Shown: positions 36,207 to 46,848, counted from the first letter of the stretch. The stretch is DNA of 64,000 nt from Ruegeria sp. A3M17 (GCF_003318255.1 NZ_QOCF01000002.1:109920-173919), one strand, 5' to 3'. A program made the numbers and translations. Notes: a model not told the origin generated them from the sequence alone.

Positions 36207-37481
36207 TCAGCCATTCTCGCGCAGAATATTACCGGCCAGGTATAGTGATCCACAGATCAGAACCCGGACCTGCGGGTCATTTTCAGTAATGTTTTTCAGG
36301 GCCTCGGCCACACTATTGGCAGTAGACGCTGCTAGCCCAACCCGAGAGGCGGCTTCAGCGGTATCGTCAGCGCTCAGCGTATTGATCTCGCCCGGGATAG
36401 AGACTGCCGTCAGGCTTTGCGCCTGTGCGGCAAGCGGAGCCAAATACCCGGTGACGTCCTTTGTGTTCAACATCCCGCAGATCATGTGGGTTGGACGTGC
36501 AGGCAGTTTTGCCAGAAGATCGGCCAATGCCTCCCCCGCTGCCGCGTTGTGCCCGCCATCCAGCCAAAGCTCGGCCTCGGGGGCCTGTTCGACCAGCGGG
36601 CCGGTTTTCAATCGCTGCATTCGGGCTGGCCATTCGGCCTTGGTCACCGCAGCCTCATAGGCGTCGTCCCCAAGATCCAGATGACGTAAGACCGCTAGCG
36701 CTGCACCGGCGTTTTGATACTGATGTGCGCCCAACAGATTTGGCAACGGCAGATCGCGCAGGCCAGTTTCGTCCTGATAGACGAGCCGCCCGTTTTCTTC
36801 GGTGACGTGCCAGTGTTGGCCATGCACCAACAAAGGTGCACCCAGACGCGCAGCAGTGTATTCAATGACTTCCAACGCCTCGTCCTGTTGCGGGCCGACA
36901 ATGCAGGGAACACCGGGTTTGATGATGCCGGCCTTTTCCGCTGCGATCTTGCCCAAGGTATCGCCGAGAAACTGCTCATGGTCGATTGAAACCGGCGTAA
37001 TGACCGTTACCGCAGGGTCATGAATGACATTGGTCGCATCCAAACGACCACCCAACCCGACCTCAAGCAACGTGTAGTCGGCCTTGGACCGCGCAAAAGC
37101 CAGCAGGGCCGCGCAGGTCGTGATCTCAAAATACGTGATGTTCTCGCCACCATTGGCGGCATAGCATTCGTCCAAAACCGCAGTCAGATCCGGTTCGGAA
37201 ATCAGATCACCCGCCAAACGGATACGTTCGTGAAACCGTGCCAGATGGGGCGAGGTATAGGCATGGGCGGACAGCCCTGCCCCTTCCAGACCCGCGCGGA
37301 TCATGGCCTGGGTCGAGCCCTTGCCGTTGGTTCCGGCGATGTGGATCACCGGGGGCAGTTTGTTTTGCGGATTGTCCAGCGCGGCCAGCAGACGCCAGAC
37401 ACGATCCAAGGTCAGATCAATGATCTTGGGATGCAGCGCCATCATCCTCTCCAGAATGATGTCCGATGTCTGAGAGGTCAT
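36207..37481 (-). CDS. folC: Bifunctional folylpolyglutamate synthase / dihydrofolate synthase
   Basis: 424 residues. The Mur-ligase-type P-loop is [15 protein letters not shown], with the conserved omega-loop/ATPase segment [13 protein letters not shown] and the Mg-binding [12 protein letters not shown]. It adds glutamate to dihydropteroate/folates in the cytoplasm. The start overlaps the accD stop by four bases (ATGA). The accD-folC pair is a common arrangement in alphaproteobacteria. Confidence 0.92.
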   Translation of the reverse strand: MTSQTSDIILERMMALHPKIIDLTLDRVWRLLAALDNPQNKLPPVIHIAGTNGKGSTQAMIRAGLEGAGLSAHAYTSPHLARFHERIRLAGDLISEPDLTAVLDECYAANGGENITYFEITTCAALLAFARSKADYTLLEVGLGGRLDATNVIHDPAVTVITPVSIDHEQFLGDTLGKIAAEKAGIIKPGVPCIVGPQQDEALEVIEYTAARLGAPLLVHGQHWHVTEENGRLVYQDETGLRDLPLPNLLGAHQYQNAGAALAVLRHLDLGDDAYEAAVTKAEWPARMQRLKTGPLVEQAPEAELWLDGGHNAAAGEALADLLAKLPARPTHMICGMLNTKDVTGYLAPLAAQAQSLTAVSIPGEINTLSADDTAEAASRVGLAASTANSVAEALKNITENDPQVRVLICGSLYLAGNILRENG

Positions 37482-38410
37482 TTTTCTTCCGCGTCTTCAG
37501 CCGGGGCTTCTGCCACTGCATCTTCGGGTTCAGGCGCAGGCAGATCGCCTTTGACCGCCGGAGGCTGGTTCATCAACATCCGCGTGATGGTGATCAACTC
37601 ATCGCGCATTTCGGTCCGCTTGGTCACTCGGTCCAACATGCCGTGGTCCAACAGATATTCCGCGCGTTGGAAGCCTTCGGGCAGCTTTTCCCGGATCGTC
37701 TGTTCGATCACACGCGGACCGGCAAAACAGATCAGCGCATTGGGTTCCGAGATATGGACATCACCCAGCATCGCGTATGAGGCGGTCACACCACCTGTCG
37801 TTGGGTGAGTCAGCACAACGATGTAGGGCAGATTTGCCTCTTTCAGCATTTCTACTGCCACGGTTGTGCGGGGCATCTGCATCAGGCTCAGGATACCTTC
37901 CTGCATCCGCGCGCCACCAGCGGCGGAAAACAGGATCAGCGGGCGTTTCAACTTTACCGCCTCTTGCGCGGCCGCGATGATCGCGTTGCCGACATACATG
38001 CCCATGGATCCGCCCATGAACGAAAAATCCTGCGCAGCCGCCACAATCGGGGTTCGCCCAATTTCACCCAGGGCGACGAGCATCGCCTCTTTCTCGCCCG
38101 TTTTCTTTTGGGCGGCTTTCATCCGGTCGGGGTACTTTTTCTGATCGCGGAACTGCAGCGGATCGTCTTTGGGCGCGGGAACCTCGACCTCGGTAAAGAT
38201 CCCACCATCGAACAGATGATCGAACCGCTCGCGCGGTGTGATCGCCATGTGATGATCGCACTGGGTGCAGACATTCTGGTTTTCAGCCAACTCACGGTGA
38301 AACAGCATGGTTCCGCATTCATCGCATTTGTGCCAAAGATTCTCAGGCACTTCTCGGCGCGAGAAGATCGAGTTGATCCGTGGGCGGACGTAGTTTGTAA
38401 TCCAGTTCAT
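37478..38410 (-). CDS. accD: Acetyl-CoA carboxylase carboxyltransferase subunit beta
   Basis: 310 residues. The N-terminal zinc ribbon (HKCDECG ... VCTQCDHH) and the crotonase-like core ([43 protein letters not shown]) are intact. It forms the carboxyltransferase with AccA and uses carboxy-biotin to make malonyl-CoA. The Pro/Glu/Ala-rich tail ([11 protein letters not shown]) is typical of roseobacter AccD. The accA and biotin carrier genes are elsewhere. Confidence 0.95.
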   Translation of the reverse strand: MNWITNYVRPRINSIFSRREVPENLWHKCDECGTMLFHRELAENQNVCTQCDHHMAITPRERFDHLFDGGIFTEVEVPAPKDDPLQFRDQKKYPDRMKAAQKKTGEKEAMLVALGEIGRTPIVAAAQDFSFMGGSMGMYVGNAIIAAAQEAVKLKRPLILFSAAGGARMQEGILSLMQMPRTTVAVEMLKEANLPYIVVLTHPTTGGVTASYAMLGDVHISEPNALICFAGPRVIEQTIREKLPEGFQRAEYLLDHGMLDRVTKRTEMRDELITITRMLMNQPPAVKGDLPAPEPEDAVAEAPAEDAEEK

Positions 38411-38470
38411 ATCGGAACCTTGGCTTGTGCGGCTTTGACGTCAAATAAGACGCAACGGAAAGAAATGCAA

Positions 38471-39367
38471 TCAACGCCTGAGCGCAACCCGCGCTGTTAG
38501 CCAACTGACGATCATCACAGCAAAATCCACATACAGCCATTGCCGCAGCGCCCCGGTATCCGACATGTCGTAAGGAAGCAGATACAATGCCAGACCACTT
38601 AAGCCATCGGGTAAGGAAACAAACAGCAGCGCGACCATATTATTGAACAGATGCAATGCGATAGCAGGCCCCAACGTCCCTGACCGTGCCGTCAGATCCG
38701 CCGCCATCAGTCCAAACATACCGGACCACACAGCAACCAATAGCGCGTTGTCTCCGGCTGCGCCGGGGGCATAGTGACCTGCCGCGAACAAAATCGACGG
38801 TACGCCCAACCAAATAACCGGTGATCGGAATCGCGCTGCCAGACTTTGCTGAATGTATCCCCGAAAAAGCACCTCTTCAGCGCTTGTCTGAATCAGCACT
38901 GCCAAAAGCGAGAAAGGCAGAAACAACAGCCAGGTCGACAGTGCCAAATTCTGCGTCAGCGTTGCGCCCATGCCATATGGCGGCAAGATGGCCACGACGA
39001 CCCCAACGATCAGCAATGCCTTAAAAACACTCCAGAATTGCCTAATGCCCTCGCGCCATGGGCCACAGATTGAGCTAAAGGTTCGATGCTGTAGGCGTTT
39101 TGCGGCGATGGACACGCCCAATGTGATGAAGCCAAAGCTTGCCAGTAGCACCAAAAGTGCAATCGGGGATGCGCCAGTCAGCAAGTCTTGAGCCCACTCT
39201 ACGGACCCAAGGCCCGCAACCAATCCAAAGAGTAGAAAGTTCAGCAGGATGCCAACCACGCCAACAATGGTCAGCCCGACCAGCAGGCGCCACAGCTCTG
39301 GCCGTGCGCGCGAAGGTGCAACCAGTCGTTCATGCGCTGTGTATCTGCCGGGGCGGGCGTCAGGCAT
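38471..39367 (-). CDS. CPBP intramembrane metalloprotease family protein
   Basis: 298 residues with about seven membrane helices. The CPBP/Abi motifs are EEVLFRGYIQQSL (EExxxR), FAAGHYAPG (FxxxH-like) and HLFNNMVALL (HxxxN). Such proteins are Rce1-type proteases, some involved in prenyl-protein or bacteriocin self-immunity. The start at 39367 overlaps the end of the ABC-like gene by 8 bp. A longer start (39400) lies inside that gene. Confidence 0.82.
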   Translation of the reverse strand: MPDARPGRYTAHERLVAPSRARPELWRLLVGLTIVGVVGILLNFLLFGLVAGLGSVEWAQDLLTGASPIALLVLLASFGFITLGVSIAAKRLQHRTFSSICGPWREGIRQFWSVFKALLIVGVVVAILPPYGMGATLTQNLALSTWLLFLPFSLLAVLIQTSAEEVLFRGYIQQSLAARFRSPVIWLGVPSILFAAGHYAPGAAGDNALLVAVWSGMFGLMAADLTARSGTLGPAIALHLFNNMVALLFVSLPDGLSGLALYLLPYDMSDTGALRQWLYVDFAVMIVSWLTARVALRR

Positions 39368-42300
39368 TGTCGGCCGTATCCCGGTTCGGCTCGTCATCAT
39401 CGAAGATCAATGAGGTTGCATTGGCGGCGTTCAGCCTTTGGGAAATCGTAGTCAGATAGCCGGCAACCGTTTGCAGCAGCTGCATTGCAACACCTGCGTC
39501 ACTTTCAATAACCGCGCGCAATTCCTCGGCCCCAATGCGCAGGAACGAACAATTCTTGACCGCAACCAAATCAAACTGCCTAATTTCGCCCGTGATAATC
39601 GACAAGTCTCCGATCAGACGCCCCGGCTCGATGACCGAGATCGTACGCGCGGTTCCGTTCCCTTCATTCCAGATCAAGTCGGCTTCGCCCGAAATACACA
39701 GGTAAGCGGCATCTGGCGTTTGCCCTTCGGAAAAGATGATCTGCCCGGCTGCGGCATCGTACCATTGCGCTGAAAACGCCAGAAGGCGCTGGTTACGACC
39801 GTCAATCCCGGAAAACAGCTCGGTCGACGAGATAATCTTGAGCTTGCGGCTCAGGTCATCCGTTGAGCTGGCCTCTTCTTCTGGACGGGTTCGCGAGACG
39901 CCGTCAATTCGACCATCCTTGATCTCGACAAAAAGATCATAGGCTTCGGGATGGGCAAAGTAATCCTCCATGAAGACCATGATGGAGTCCGGCAACAATT
40001 CCCGCAGTTTCAGCCGAGTCCTCAGCCTGCTCTCGGAATCATGGCTGGCCAGAGCTTTGTCCAGGATCAACACATCAGGACGCTTGATTCCAGCGCGCGA
40101 GAATGCCGCGCGTTCCTGAAACACTGTCGGCAGGTTATTCCCGCCCAGACCAGAGGGCAGGTCATAGATAATGGCCGCTGCCCGGCGGCGCAGACCAGCT
40201 TCGTTCATCGCTTCGGCGACGACGTCTTCGATTTCATCCGCGTGTGCCCCGGCCATCAAAGAAACACGCCCGAACAGGGCATTTTCCATGACAGTCATGC
40301 GTTCAATATATGCATCTGGCGTGACGGGAACGAACATCCCGTCCATCGAGGCACGCAGCTGTTCCGCCTGCCCCCTCCGAATGGCCAAGATCTTATCTTT
40401 GTACTCGTCCGGAAAATCAGGTCCGATCTGTTCCGCCGTCAGCAGGAACGGAACGGTCAGCAACAAGGCACGCTCGCCCTCGCTGATTGCATCATCCCCT
40501 TTGGCTTTGCGCCGATCCTCGATATCAAGCAGACGGTGGAACATTTCCTTAGCCATACCCAGACGAAGGAACAGCGGGTGATCTGCCCCGTCCCGCCCAA
40601 ACGTCTGGAGCAGTGTTTCCAGCACCGCGCTTGCAATGCTCATTGCGTCGTCGTCCAGATCGTGATGGCGCAGCATCCACATGAACCGATCATCGCCCGC
40701 CAGAATATCCGGTGAGATATCGCGAGACGGAGCGGCAAACAGCAGGTTGCCCCCCAGCGGAACAGCCGGGTTAAAGCGGTCCGGTTCGAACCGATAGACA
40801 TACCGCGCCAGGTCTTTTTCTTCCAACCTCTGCGCGACCGTATCGCGCAGATTTACGATATCACGCGCCAGGGCAGAATGTTGCACTGGATCGAACTGGG
40901 TACGTAATGTCCGTCGGAACATGAACTCGTCGATGCCCATCGCCTCGACCAGCTGGAACCACCAGTTACGGATATCCTCGATGTCTTCCAGCCCTGCCAG
41001 GCCGGGATCGATCCATTCATCCAACAGGGAATCCGGAGGGTTCCCGGCCCGCACCGCTTCGATCTGCCACCGGCTAGGGGCCTTCTTAGCGTCGCGTTCG
41101 TGTTGTGGATGGGTTCGCAACGGCATCAAGAGGTTGTCACCCAAAGTCCCGTCAAACAGATAGGGCCGCGAATAGGCATAGCCGATCCGCGCCGCAATTA
41201 CCGTCTGATGGAGCTTTAGAAGATCATGACCCGCAATTGTGACGCTGCCTTGTATCGGCAAAAGCTCTCGTGTCAGCAGTTGCGCCAACGCGCCGCGCTC
41301 GGCGGCGTTTGAGGATTGAATAGCAACGCGGGCACCCTTGGGGATGGTCAGATCGATATCTTCAAGGATAGTTTTCCCGTCATCATCGCGCACTGTTACA
41401 TTGCGCAGTTCGATATCGCCGCTGAGATGCGGAATGGATTCTGGCTCACCCACAAACAGCTCTTCAGGGATCATGTTGTCCGGGGCAAAGCGTTCAATCA
41501 CGATTTCCCAGCGCAAAGACATATCCTGAACCTGGTTGTAATAGGTCAGTAAGTCTTTCCATGGCCCACTGAGGTCCTTGTATGCCCCAAGCGCCGCGAC
41601 CAACGCGCCCACTGTCACCTCACCCGTGATCGCCAGATAGCCACCGACCGAATAGAACAGGAACGGCGTCATCTGAGTGATCAGATTGTTGAGGAACTTC
41701 ATAAAGAACTTCTTGTTGTAGATCTTGAACCGGATCTCGAACAAGGTTCCCAACCGATGGCTGAACTGTGCCAACCGATAGCGCCAGCCACCATTGGCCC
41801 GCAAATCGCTGATGCCCGCCGCGCTTTCGCCAATTTCCGAACTGAGGTGGCGGACCTGCTGAATACGTTCCTTGTTCAGCAGGTTGATCTGGCGCTGCAG
41901 TTTTGGGATCAGCCATGCCTGCAACGGAATCAACGCGATGCTGGCCAGGCCAAACCAAACGCTTTGCATGAACAGAAAGGTGACAATGGTCATCATCTGA
42001 CCGAACTGAAACACCGGCTGGGCAATCGCATCACCCATCAGGCCGCCCATCGGTTCGGCCTCTGAGGTGATCATTGAAACAAGTTCACCCTGGCTGGTGG
42101 TGGCGAAATACGACTTCGGGAATCGCATCGCACGGTGAATCAGCGTGAACCGAAGCCGGCGCAGCATACGCTCGGCCAATATGCCCTTCATCGTGTTGAT
42201 GCGCATCTTCATCAAGCCGCTGGCGATTACAGTGGCCAAAAATGCAAAACAGAGGATTAGCAGATATTGGACCTGCGTGAAGGTGAACCCAAAAAGCGTA

Positions 42301-42458
42301 ACGCTATCGTTGGGCGCACCAATTGCGTCGTTGATGATCTGCTTTGGCAGCTCGAGCGAGGCGTAGAGAAACGGAAATGACAATACCGTCAAAAACAACA
42401 GCACAAGCTGCTGCTTTTTCGAGTGTTTCCAGATGAACGAAAATAGTGTGGGTTCCAT
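39360..42458 (-). CDS. ABC-like half-transporter with degenerate ATPase and C-terminal cNMP-type domain
   Basis: 1032 residues from the ATG at 42458 (earlier in-frame starts lack an RBS). The N-terminal part is an ABC exporter membrane domain with six helices. The nucleotide-binding region lacks working motifs: the Walker A site reads AIQSSNAAERGALAQ with no GKS/T (about residue 380), the signature is LGGNNLPTVFQ (about 771), and Walker B is VLILDKALASHD with Lys in place of the catalytic Glu (about 797). About 390 residues separate Walker A and signature, against roughly 100 normally, so there is a large insertion. Residues ~865-1010 resemble a CRP-type cyclic-nucleotide fold, but the usual phosphate-cassette residues are altered. 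It may be a regulatory or scaffolding protein rather than a pump. Confidence 0.75.
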   Translation of the reverse strand: MEPTLFSFIWKHSKKQQLVLLFLTVLSFPFLYASLELPKQIINDAIGAPNDSVTLFGFTFTQVQYLLILCFAFLATVIASGLMKMRINTMKGILAERMLRRLRFTLIHRAMRFPKSYFATTSQGELVSMITSEAEPMGGLMGDAIAQPVFQFGQMMTIVTFLFMQSVWFGLASIALIPLQAWLIPKLQRQINLLNKERIQQVRHLSSEIGESAAGISDLRANGGWRYRLAQFSHRLGTLFEIRFKIYNKKFFMKFLNNLITQMTPFLFYSVGGYLAITGEVTVGALVAALGAYKDLSGPWKDLLTYYNQVQDMSLRWEIVIERFAPDNMIPEELFVGEPESIPHLSGDIELRNVTVRDDDGKTILEDIDLTIPKGARVAIQSSNAAERGALAQLLTRELLPIQGSVTIAGHDLLKLHQTVIAARIGYAYSRPYLFDGTLGDNLLMPLRTHPQHERDAKKAPSRWQIEAVRAGNPPDSLLDEWIDPGLAGLEDIEDIRNWWFQLVEAMGIDEFMFRRTLRTQFDPVQHSALARDIVNLRDTVAQRLEEKDLARYVYRFEPDRFNPAVPLGGNLLFAAPSRDISPDILAGDDRFMWMLRHHDLDDDAMSIASAVLETLLQTFGRDGADHPLFLRLGMAKEMFHRLLDIEDRRKAKGDDAISEGERALLLTVPFLLTAEQIGPDFPDEYKDKILAIRRGQAEQLRASMDGMFVPVTPDAYIERMTVMENALFGRVSLMAGAHADEIEDVVAEAMNEAGLRRRAAAIIYDLPSGLGGNNLPTVFQERAAFSRAGIKRPDVLILDKALASHDSESRLRTRLKLRELLPDSIMVFMEDYFAHPEAYDLFVEIKDGRIDGVSRTRPEEEASSTDDLSRKLKIISSTELFSGIDGRNQRLLAFSAQWYDAAAGQIIFSEGQTPDAAYLCISGEADLIWNEGNGTARTISVIEPGRLIGDLSIITGEIRQFDLVAVKNCSFLRIGAEELRAVIESDAGVAMQLLQTVAGYLTTISQRLNAANATSLIFDDDEPNRDTADNA

Positions 42459-42703
42459 GCCCCGGCCTTGCCTCAAAGAATTTAGTACGCGGTTTTTCGG
42501 ATAATCCACAGCAATCAGGTGCCGGACGGTACGCACAGTCCCAGATGATTGCAAGAACGGCGATGGGGGCCTTAGCAGACACAACCAAAACCGCCCAGTC
42601 ACAACCACGTTAGTGTCGGATAGTTTTATGCGGATTTCACCAATTCGGCCTTATCCTCGCCGTTGTCTTTGACTAAAGAAGGTCAAGTTCAGACGATGGG
42701 ATC

Positions 42704-43465
42704 ATGGGCAAACTTCTCGAACGATATCTACACCGCAAAACTATTGCGCGTTGGCAACGAGCTGTTCAAGACGCGGCCGGGGCCACGAACCCTCAATTGC
42801 GTCAACAGCGCGACGAGGCACGCAAACTGCGTGCGCAATTGGATTGTTTGCTGCAGGAAGCAAACGAAAGACTGACGCTGCCCTTGATTGGATCAAAGCA
42901 ATTCCCCAAACCGCTTGGTACTGACTGGTGCTGGCGACCTGATTTGTGGCGGGGTCCCTTGCCTCGGCCCGGTCTCGCCTCAATCCCGCGTAAGGTCGAG
43001 TTGGATCAACAGGTAAAGATTTTCCATGACTGCGCTCTATCCGAGATCAGTGTGCGACAGGCGCGAAACATGGACAAAAAGGATCTGGCCGCTTTTGGGC
43101 TTGGAATCGAAGTGTTCGGTTTTTCAGGGTCATTCCTGTCTGTGTCGTTGGATTTGCCGCCTGAGGCTGTGCAAGGCTTGACACGGCAACACCTTATGCG
43201 GGTTGATGCGCAGGTTGAAACAGAACGTCCGATGGACGTGACTGCGCGACTGAACATCCAGCACGGTCCAAACACCGATTCCGTTCCACGGTCTCTGGAC
43301 TTATCGGCAAATTCGAATGCTCTGGACTTCGATCTTGCCAATTTGCCGCTGAATGAACGGCGTATAGACAAGATTTGGCTGGACCTGGTTCTGACCAATC
43401 CGGCTATGAACAGCATAGTTCTGCGGGACCTGACCCTTTGCCGCCACCACCGCGCCGACATGTGA
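42704..43465 (+). CDS. Rhodobacterales protein of unknown function (DUF6478-like)
   Basis: 253 residues starting at 42704. The N-terminus (LLERYLHRKTIARWQRAVQDA) is helical and basic, followed by a coiled-coil-like stretch. The central LPLIGSKQFPKPLGTDWCWRPDLWRGPLPRPG region and the beta-rich C-terminus resemble an uncharacterised family common in Rhodobacteraceae (I recall it as DUF6478, not verified). It has no signal peptide. It is divergent from the ABC-like gene and 11 bp ahead of the next small gene. Confidence 0.6.
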   Translation: MGKLLERYLHRKTIARWQRAVQDAAGATNPQLRQQRDEARKLRAQLDCLLQEANERLTLPLIGSKQFPKPLGTDWCWRPDLWRGPLPRPGLASIPRKVELDQQVKIFHDCALSEISVRQARNMDKKDLAAFGLGIEVFGFSGSFLSVSLDLPPEAVQGLTRQHLMRVDAQVETERPMDVTARLNIQHGPNTDSVPRSLDLSANSNALDFDLANLPLNERRIDKIWLDLVLTNPAMNSIVLRDLTLCRHHRADM

Positions 43466-43476
43466 GAGCATTGGCC

Positions 43477-43836
43477 ATGACACAACCAACCTTAACCCCA
43501 ACCCTGTTTGAAAACGGCATCTGGCGCGGGTACCTGCAGGCCGACACTGAACCGCACGTCGAAGTCCGTTATATGGGCCAGGCGCTGGAGGGTGTGCTCA
43601 TGACCGCCACCGATGGTGGTTGGGAACTGAGTGTGCCGGTGCCATCAACCGCGATCGCCGACGGGGTTCATTGCTTTGTAATAGCCGATGCAAACACATC
43701 ACAGAAGATCGGTGAATTCACAATCATTGCGGGCGCATCAACCGCGGATGATTTGCGGACCGAAATCGCTTCGTTGCGGGCGGAACTCGACTTGTTGAAA
43801 CGGGCGTTTAGACGGTCCCAGGCACCTTCGGACTGA
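43477..43836 (+). CDS. Small protein of unknown function with C-terminal coiled coil
   Basis: 119 residues from the ATG at 43477. Residues 1-80 look like a beta-sandwich (WRGYLQADTEPHVEVRY, GWELSVPVPSTAIADG). The C-terminus DDLRTEIASLRAELDLLKRAF has a clear coiled-coil pattern, suggesting oligomerisation. It is 11 bp downstream of the DUF6478-like gene and so likely co-transcribed. No domain family is recognised. A longer start within the upstream gene is unlikely. Confidence 0.55.
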   Translation: MTQPTLTPTLFENGIWRGYLQADTEPHVEVRYMGQALEGVLMTATDGGWELSVPVPSTAIADGVHCFVIADANTSQKIGEFTIIAGASTADDLRTEIASLRAELDLLKRAFRRSQAPSD

Positions 43837-43926
43837 TCCGGGTTTTCTTCGTTTCCAAGCCTTTGTCTATCTTTCAGGCGGAATCCGTGCATCATAAATG
43901 TCATCCGAAGCAACCCGGGTGCGAAA

Positions 43927-45453
43927 ATGGACCGCAGCAGTATCGTCAAGGTCATCGCTCTGATGGTTACAGGGTTCGGGATCGGTATCGACTTTACCGG
44001 CGCTCTTATTCTTGTCCCGGCCATCGAAAACAGCTTTGACGCTGATATTACCAGCACCCAGTGGGTTCTGAACATCTACGCCTTGTTTTTTGCCATGACC
44101 ATGGTCGCCGGGGGGCGCATGGGGGACATGTTCGGGCATCGCAAGATGATGATCATCGGGCTGGCGATCTTTCTATTTGCGTCCGTCATGTGCTTCGTCT
44201 CTCCCAGTCTCGACTTCCTGATCGCCGCGCGTGCTTTGCAGGGGATTGGTTCAGGTTGCGTCTGGCCTTGCACACTTGCTTTTGGTGCCACCAAAGTTTC
44301 GCGTCCTGAACACCGCGCCATGATCATGGGTATGATCCTTGCCGGTGTGACCAGCGGTAATGTCTTTGGTCCGCTCATCAGCGGTGCCGCAGTCAGCTTT
44401 GGCGACTGGCGCTTGTTCTTTCTTGCAAACGTGTTGTTTTCGACCATTTCGATGGTTACGGCCCTGATTCTTATGGAGCGGGAAACTCAACACAAACAGG
44501 GCGAACATATCGATTTCGCCGGAATAGGTATTCTTTCGTTTGCCGTTCTTTTGCTGCTTTACGGGCTGGACATCGGTGCGGACTGGGGCTGGACGTCTGT
44601 CCCGCTGCTGATGTTGTTTTTCGTTAGCGCCGCGCTGTTCTTCTTTTTCCCGCAGGTCGAGAAGCGCGTAAAAGAGCCGCTTTTACTGCCGCAAATGATG
44701 CAGAACCGCGAGTTTCGGATCACGCTGGGACTGAACATGTTCAACGTGTCGGCGGCCTTTGTCGGGCTGCTATACTTCCCTCAATACATGCAAAAGGTCC
44801 TTGGTTGGTCCGTGTTTGAATCCGCGATTGGGCTTGCCCCGCTGACACTCCTGCTGGCCGTCGGCTCGATTGTTTCGGGTACTCTTTATAATGATTTCGG
44901 GCCGAAGCGCCTGCTGTTCTGGGGGTATTTGATCGCAACGACTGGCGCTCTCAGCATTATCATCTTGCCGGCGGGGTTGGGCTATTTCCAGATCTTGCCC
45001 GGCATGGCGATGATCGGGCTGGGCGCAACACTGACGGTTGGGCCGTCAGGCACTGCTGCCTTGTGCGCCGTCAAACCTGAACGCGCTGGCCTTGTCGGCG
45101 GGCTGAGCTTTATGACCCATCTGGTATATGGTGCCATATCCGTCGCCTTCGCGACCGCAATTATGTATGTCGTCAGCCTGTCCAGCCTCAGCAAACAGCT
45201 GGTTGCGGATGGGATCAACATGTCTGCAACCGATCAAAAGGCGATCAACGGTGGAACGCTTGCGACCGGTGCCGCCCGCGCTGTTATGGAAAAGCTAAGC
45301 ACGGAAGAGGCTGAAAAGGTCAAATTCGCTATCGGCGCCGCATTTGATGCAGGTATGAACATGGCCTTTGTTTTCGCGGCCATCTCGGTCTCGATAGGTA
45401 TTGTTCTGGCGATGATGCTTGACGAAGATAAACTGCACAAAGTTGAGGTCTGA
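43927..45453 (+). CDS. DHA2-family MFS drug/multidrug exporter
   Basis: 508 residues with about 14 membrane helices. The N-terminal half carries the DHA2/EmrB-QacA motifs GGRMGDMFGHRKMMIIG (motif A) and LIAARALQGIGSGCVWPCTLAFG (motif C-like). Such proteins export drugs or small metabolites in exchange for protons. The substrate is unknown and no adaptor or regulator is adjacent. Confidence 0.85.
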   Translation: MDRSSIVKVIALMVTGFGIGIDFTGALILVPAIENSFDADITSTQWVLNIYALFFAMTMVAGGRMGDMFGHRKMMIIGLAIFLFASVMCFVSPSLDFLIAARALQGIGSGCVWPCTLAFGATKVSRPEHRAMIMGMILAGVTSGNVFGPLISGAAVSFGDWRLFFLANVLFSTISMVTALILMERETQHKQGEHIDFAGIGILSFAVLLLLYGLDIGADWGWTSVPLLMLFFVSAALFFFFPQVEKRVKEPLLLPQMMQNREFRITLGLNMFNVSAAFVGLLYFPQYMQKVLGWSVFESAIGLAPLTLLLAVGSIVSGTLYNDFGPKRLLFWGYLIATTGALSIIILPAGLGYFQILPGMAMIGLGATLTVGPSGTAALCAVKPERAGLVGGLSFMTHLVYGAISVAFATAIMYVVSLSSLSKQLVADGINMSATDQKAINGGTLATGAARAVMEKLSTEEAEKVKFAIGAAFDAGMNMAFVFAAISVSIGIVLAMMLDEDKLHKVEV

Positions 45454-45471
45454 TCCCGCCCTTTGCAGAAA

Positions 45472-45503
45472 GGGTCGCCGGTATCGGCGACCCTATTTGT
45501 TTT
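45472..45503 (+). terminator. Rho-independent terminator after the DHA2 exporter
   Basis: GGGTCGCCG (45472-45480), loop GTAT, CGGCGACCC (45485-45493) and TATTTGTTTT form a strong terminator. It reaches the end of the convergent ctpA gene. Confidence 0.85.
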
Positions 45504-46842
45504 ACTGTGACGGTCCGTTGGGATTGAACGCCGACAAACCTTTGAGGATGTCGATGGCATAGGCCAGCTGATAGTCCTCTTCCCGCAATTCAGCCGTGGC
45601 TTCGGCCTTGGCGCGATCTTCTTCGATTTGACGGATTTCATCTTCGCTCAGGCTGTCATTGTTCAGGCTGCCGCGCAGGTCAGCTTCGGACCGCGTGCGG
45701 GCGTTGGCTTCCTCTTCCTCGGCATCCGGCGCCGGGCGCGGCTGTTCAACGATGATGTCGGGGCTAACGCCGAGTGCCTGAATTGACCGGCCCGAGGGCG
45801 TGTAGTAGCGCGAAGTCGTCAGACGCATTGCACCATCGCCACGCAGCGGCATGACCGTTTGCACCGATCCTTTGCCAAAGCTCTTGGTGCCGACAACGAT
45901 CGCACGACGGTGATCTTGCAACGCGCCAGCTACGATTTCCGAAGCTGATGCCGAACCACCATTGATCAGTACAACGATCGGCTTGCCTTCGGCCAAATCA
46001 CCCAGCGTTGCATTGAACCGCTCACCATCGCTTGGGTCGCGACCACGCGTGGACACGATCTCGCCTTCGTTCAGGAATGCGTCCGAAACTTTGATCGCCT
46101 GGGTCAGCAACCCGCCGGGATTATTCCGCAGGTCAAGGACAACACCATTGACCTTGTCCAGCCCACCGGCTTCTTCGATCTGCTCATTCAGGCCTTCTTG
46201 CAGGTTCGGGAATGTCTGATCGTTGAAGGTGGTGACGCGTAGGACTACGCTGGTGCCTTCGGTCCGGGCACGCACGGCTGTCAGTTTGATGGTGTCGCGG
46301 ATGATAGTGATATCAAATGGCTCTTGCTCGCCCTCACGGACAACGGTGATCACGATTTCTGACCCGACCGGGCCACGCATCAGATCGACGGCCTTGTCCA
46401 ATGTCAGGCCAAGGATGCTTTCCCCATCGACATGAGTGATAAAATCACCCGCTTCGATCCCCGCCTCATCTGCCGGGGTGTCGTCGATCGGCGAGACAAC
46501 TTTGACAAAGCCTTCTTCTTGCGTGACCTCGATGCCCAACCCGCCAAATTCGCCACGTGTCTGCACGCGCATCTGCTCGGCATCATCGGGCGAAAGGTAA
46601 CTGGAATGCGGGTCAAGTGACGTGAGCATGCCGTCAATGGCCGCCTCAATCAGCTCTTCCGGCTCGACGTCTTCGACATACTGGGCGCGGATACGTTCGA
46701 AAATATCGCCAAACAGATCCAATTGCTCGTACACGCTGGCCTTCCGGTCAGCCTCTTGCGCCAGCAAAGGACCGGCGATTTGTGTCGTTGCGATTATACC
46801 TGCCACGGTTCCGGCCAGACCGGCCATCAGAAATTTCTTCAT
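45502..46842 (-). CDS. ctpA: S41-family carboxyl-terminal processing peptidase
   Basis: 446 residues with a signal peptide (MKKFLMAGLAGTVAGIIATT), a PDZ domain (residues ~95-190) and the S41 catalytic core: NGGSASASEIVAGAL (nucleophile Ser region) and VVGTKSFGKGSVQTV (Lys). It cleaves C-termini of envelope proteins in the periplasm and often trims murein hydrolases. It is the last gene of gpmI-envC-ctpA, an arrangement known from many alphaproteobacteria. Confidence 0.92.
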   Translation of the reverse strand: MKKFLMAGLAGTVAGIIATTQIAGPLLAQEADRKASVYEQLDLFGDIFERIRAQYVEDVEPEELIEAAIDGMLTSLDPHSSYLSPDDAEQMRVQTRGEFGGLGIEVTQEEGFVKVVSPIDDTPADEAGIEAGDFITHVDGESILGLTLDKAVDLMRGPVGSEIVITVVREGEQEPFDITIIRDTIKLTAVRARTEGTSVVLRVTTFNDQTFPNLQEGLNEQIEEAGGLDKVNGVVLDLRNNPGGLLTQAIKVSDAFLNEGEIVSTRGRDPSDGERFNATLGDLAEGKPIVVLINGGSASASEIVAGALQDHRRAIVVGTKSFGKGSVQTVMPLRGDGAMRLTTSRYYTPSGRSIQALGVSPDIIVEQPRPAPDAEEEEANARTRSEADLRGSLNNDSLSEDEIRQIEEDRAKAEATAELREEDYQLAYAIDILKGLSAFNPNGPSQ

Positions 46843-46848
46843 ACTCGT

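Noticed and set aside
42459..42703. Possible regulatory RNA or riboswitch in the gap before the DUF6478-like gene
   Set aside because: No conserved fold or terminator could be recognised; it only needs to hold divergent promoters.
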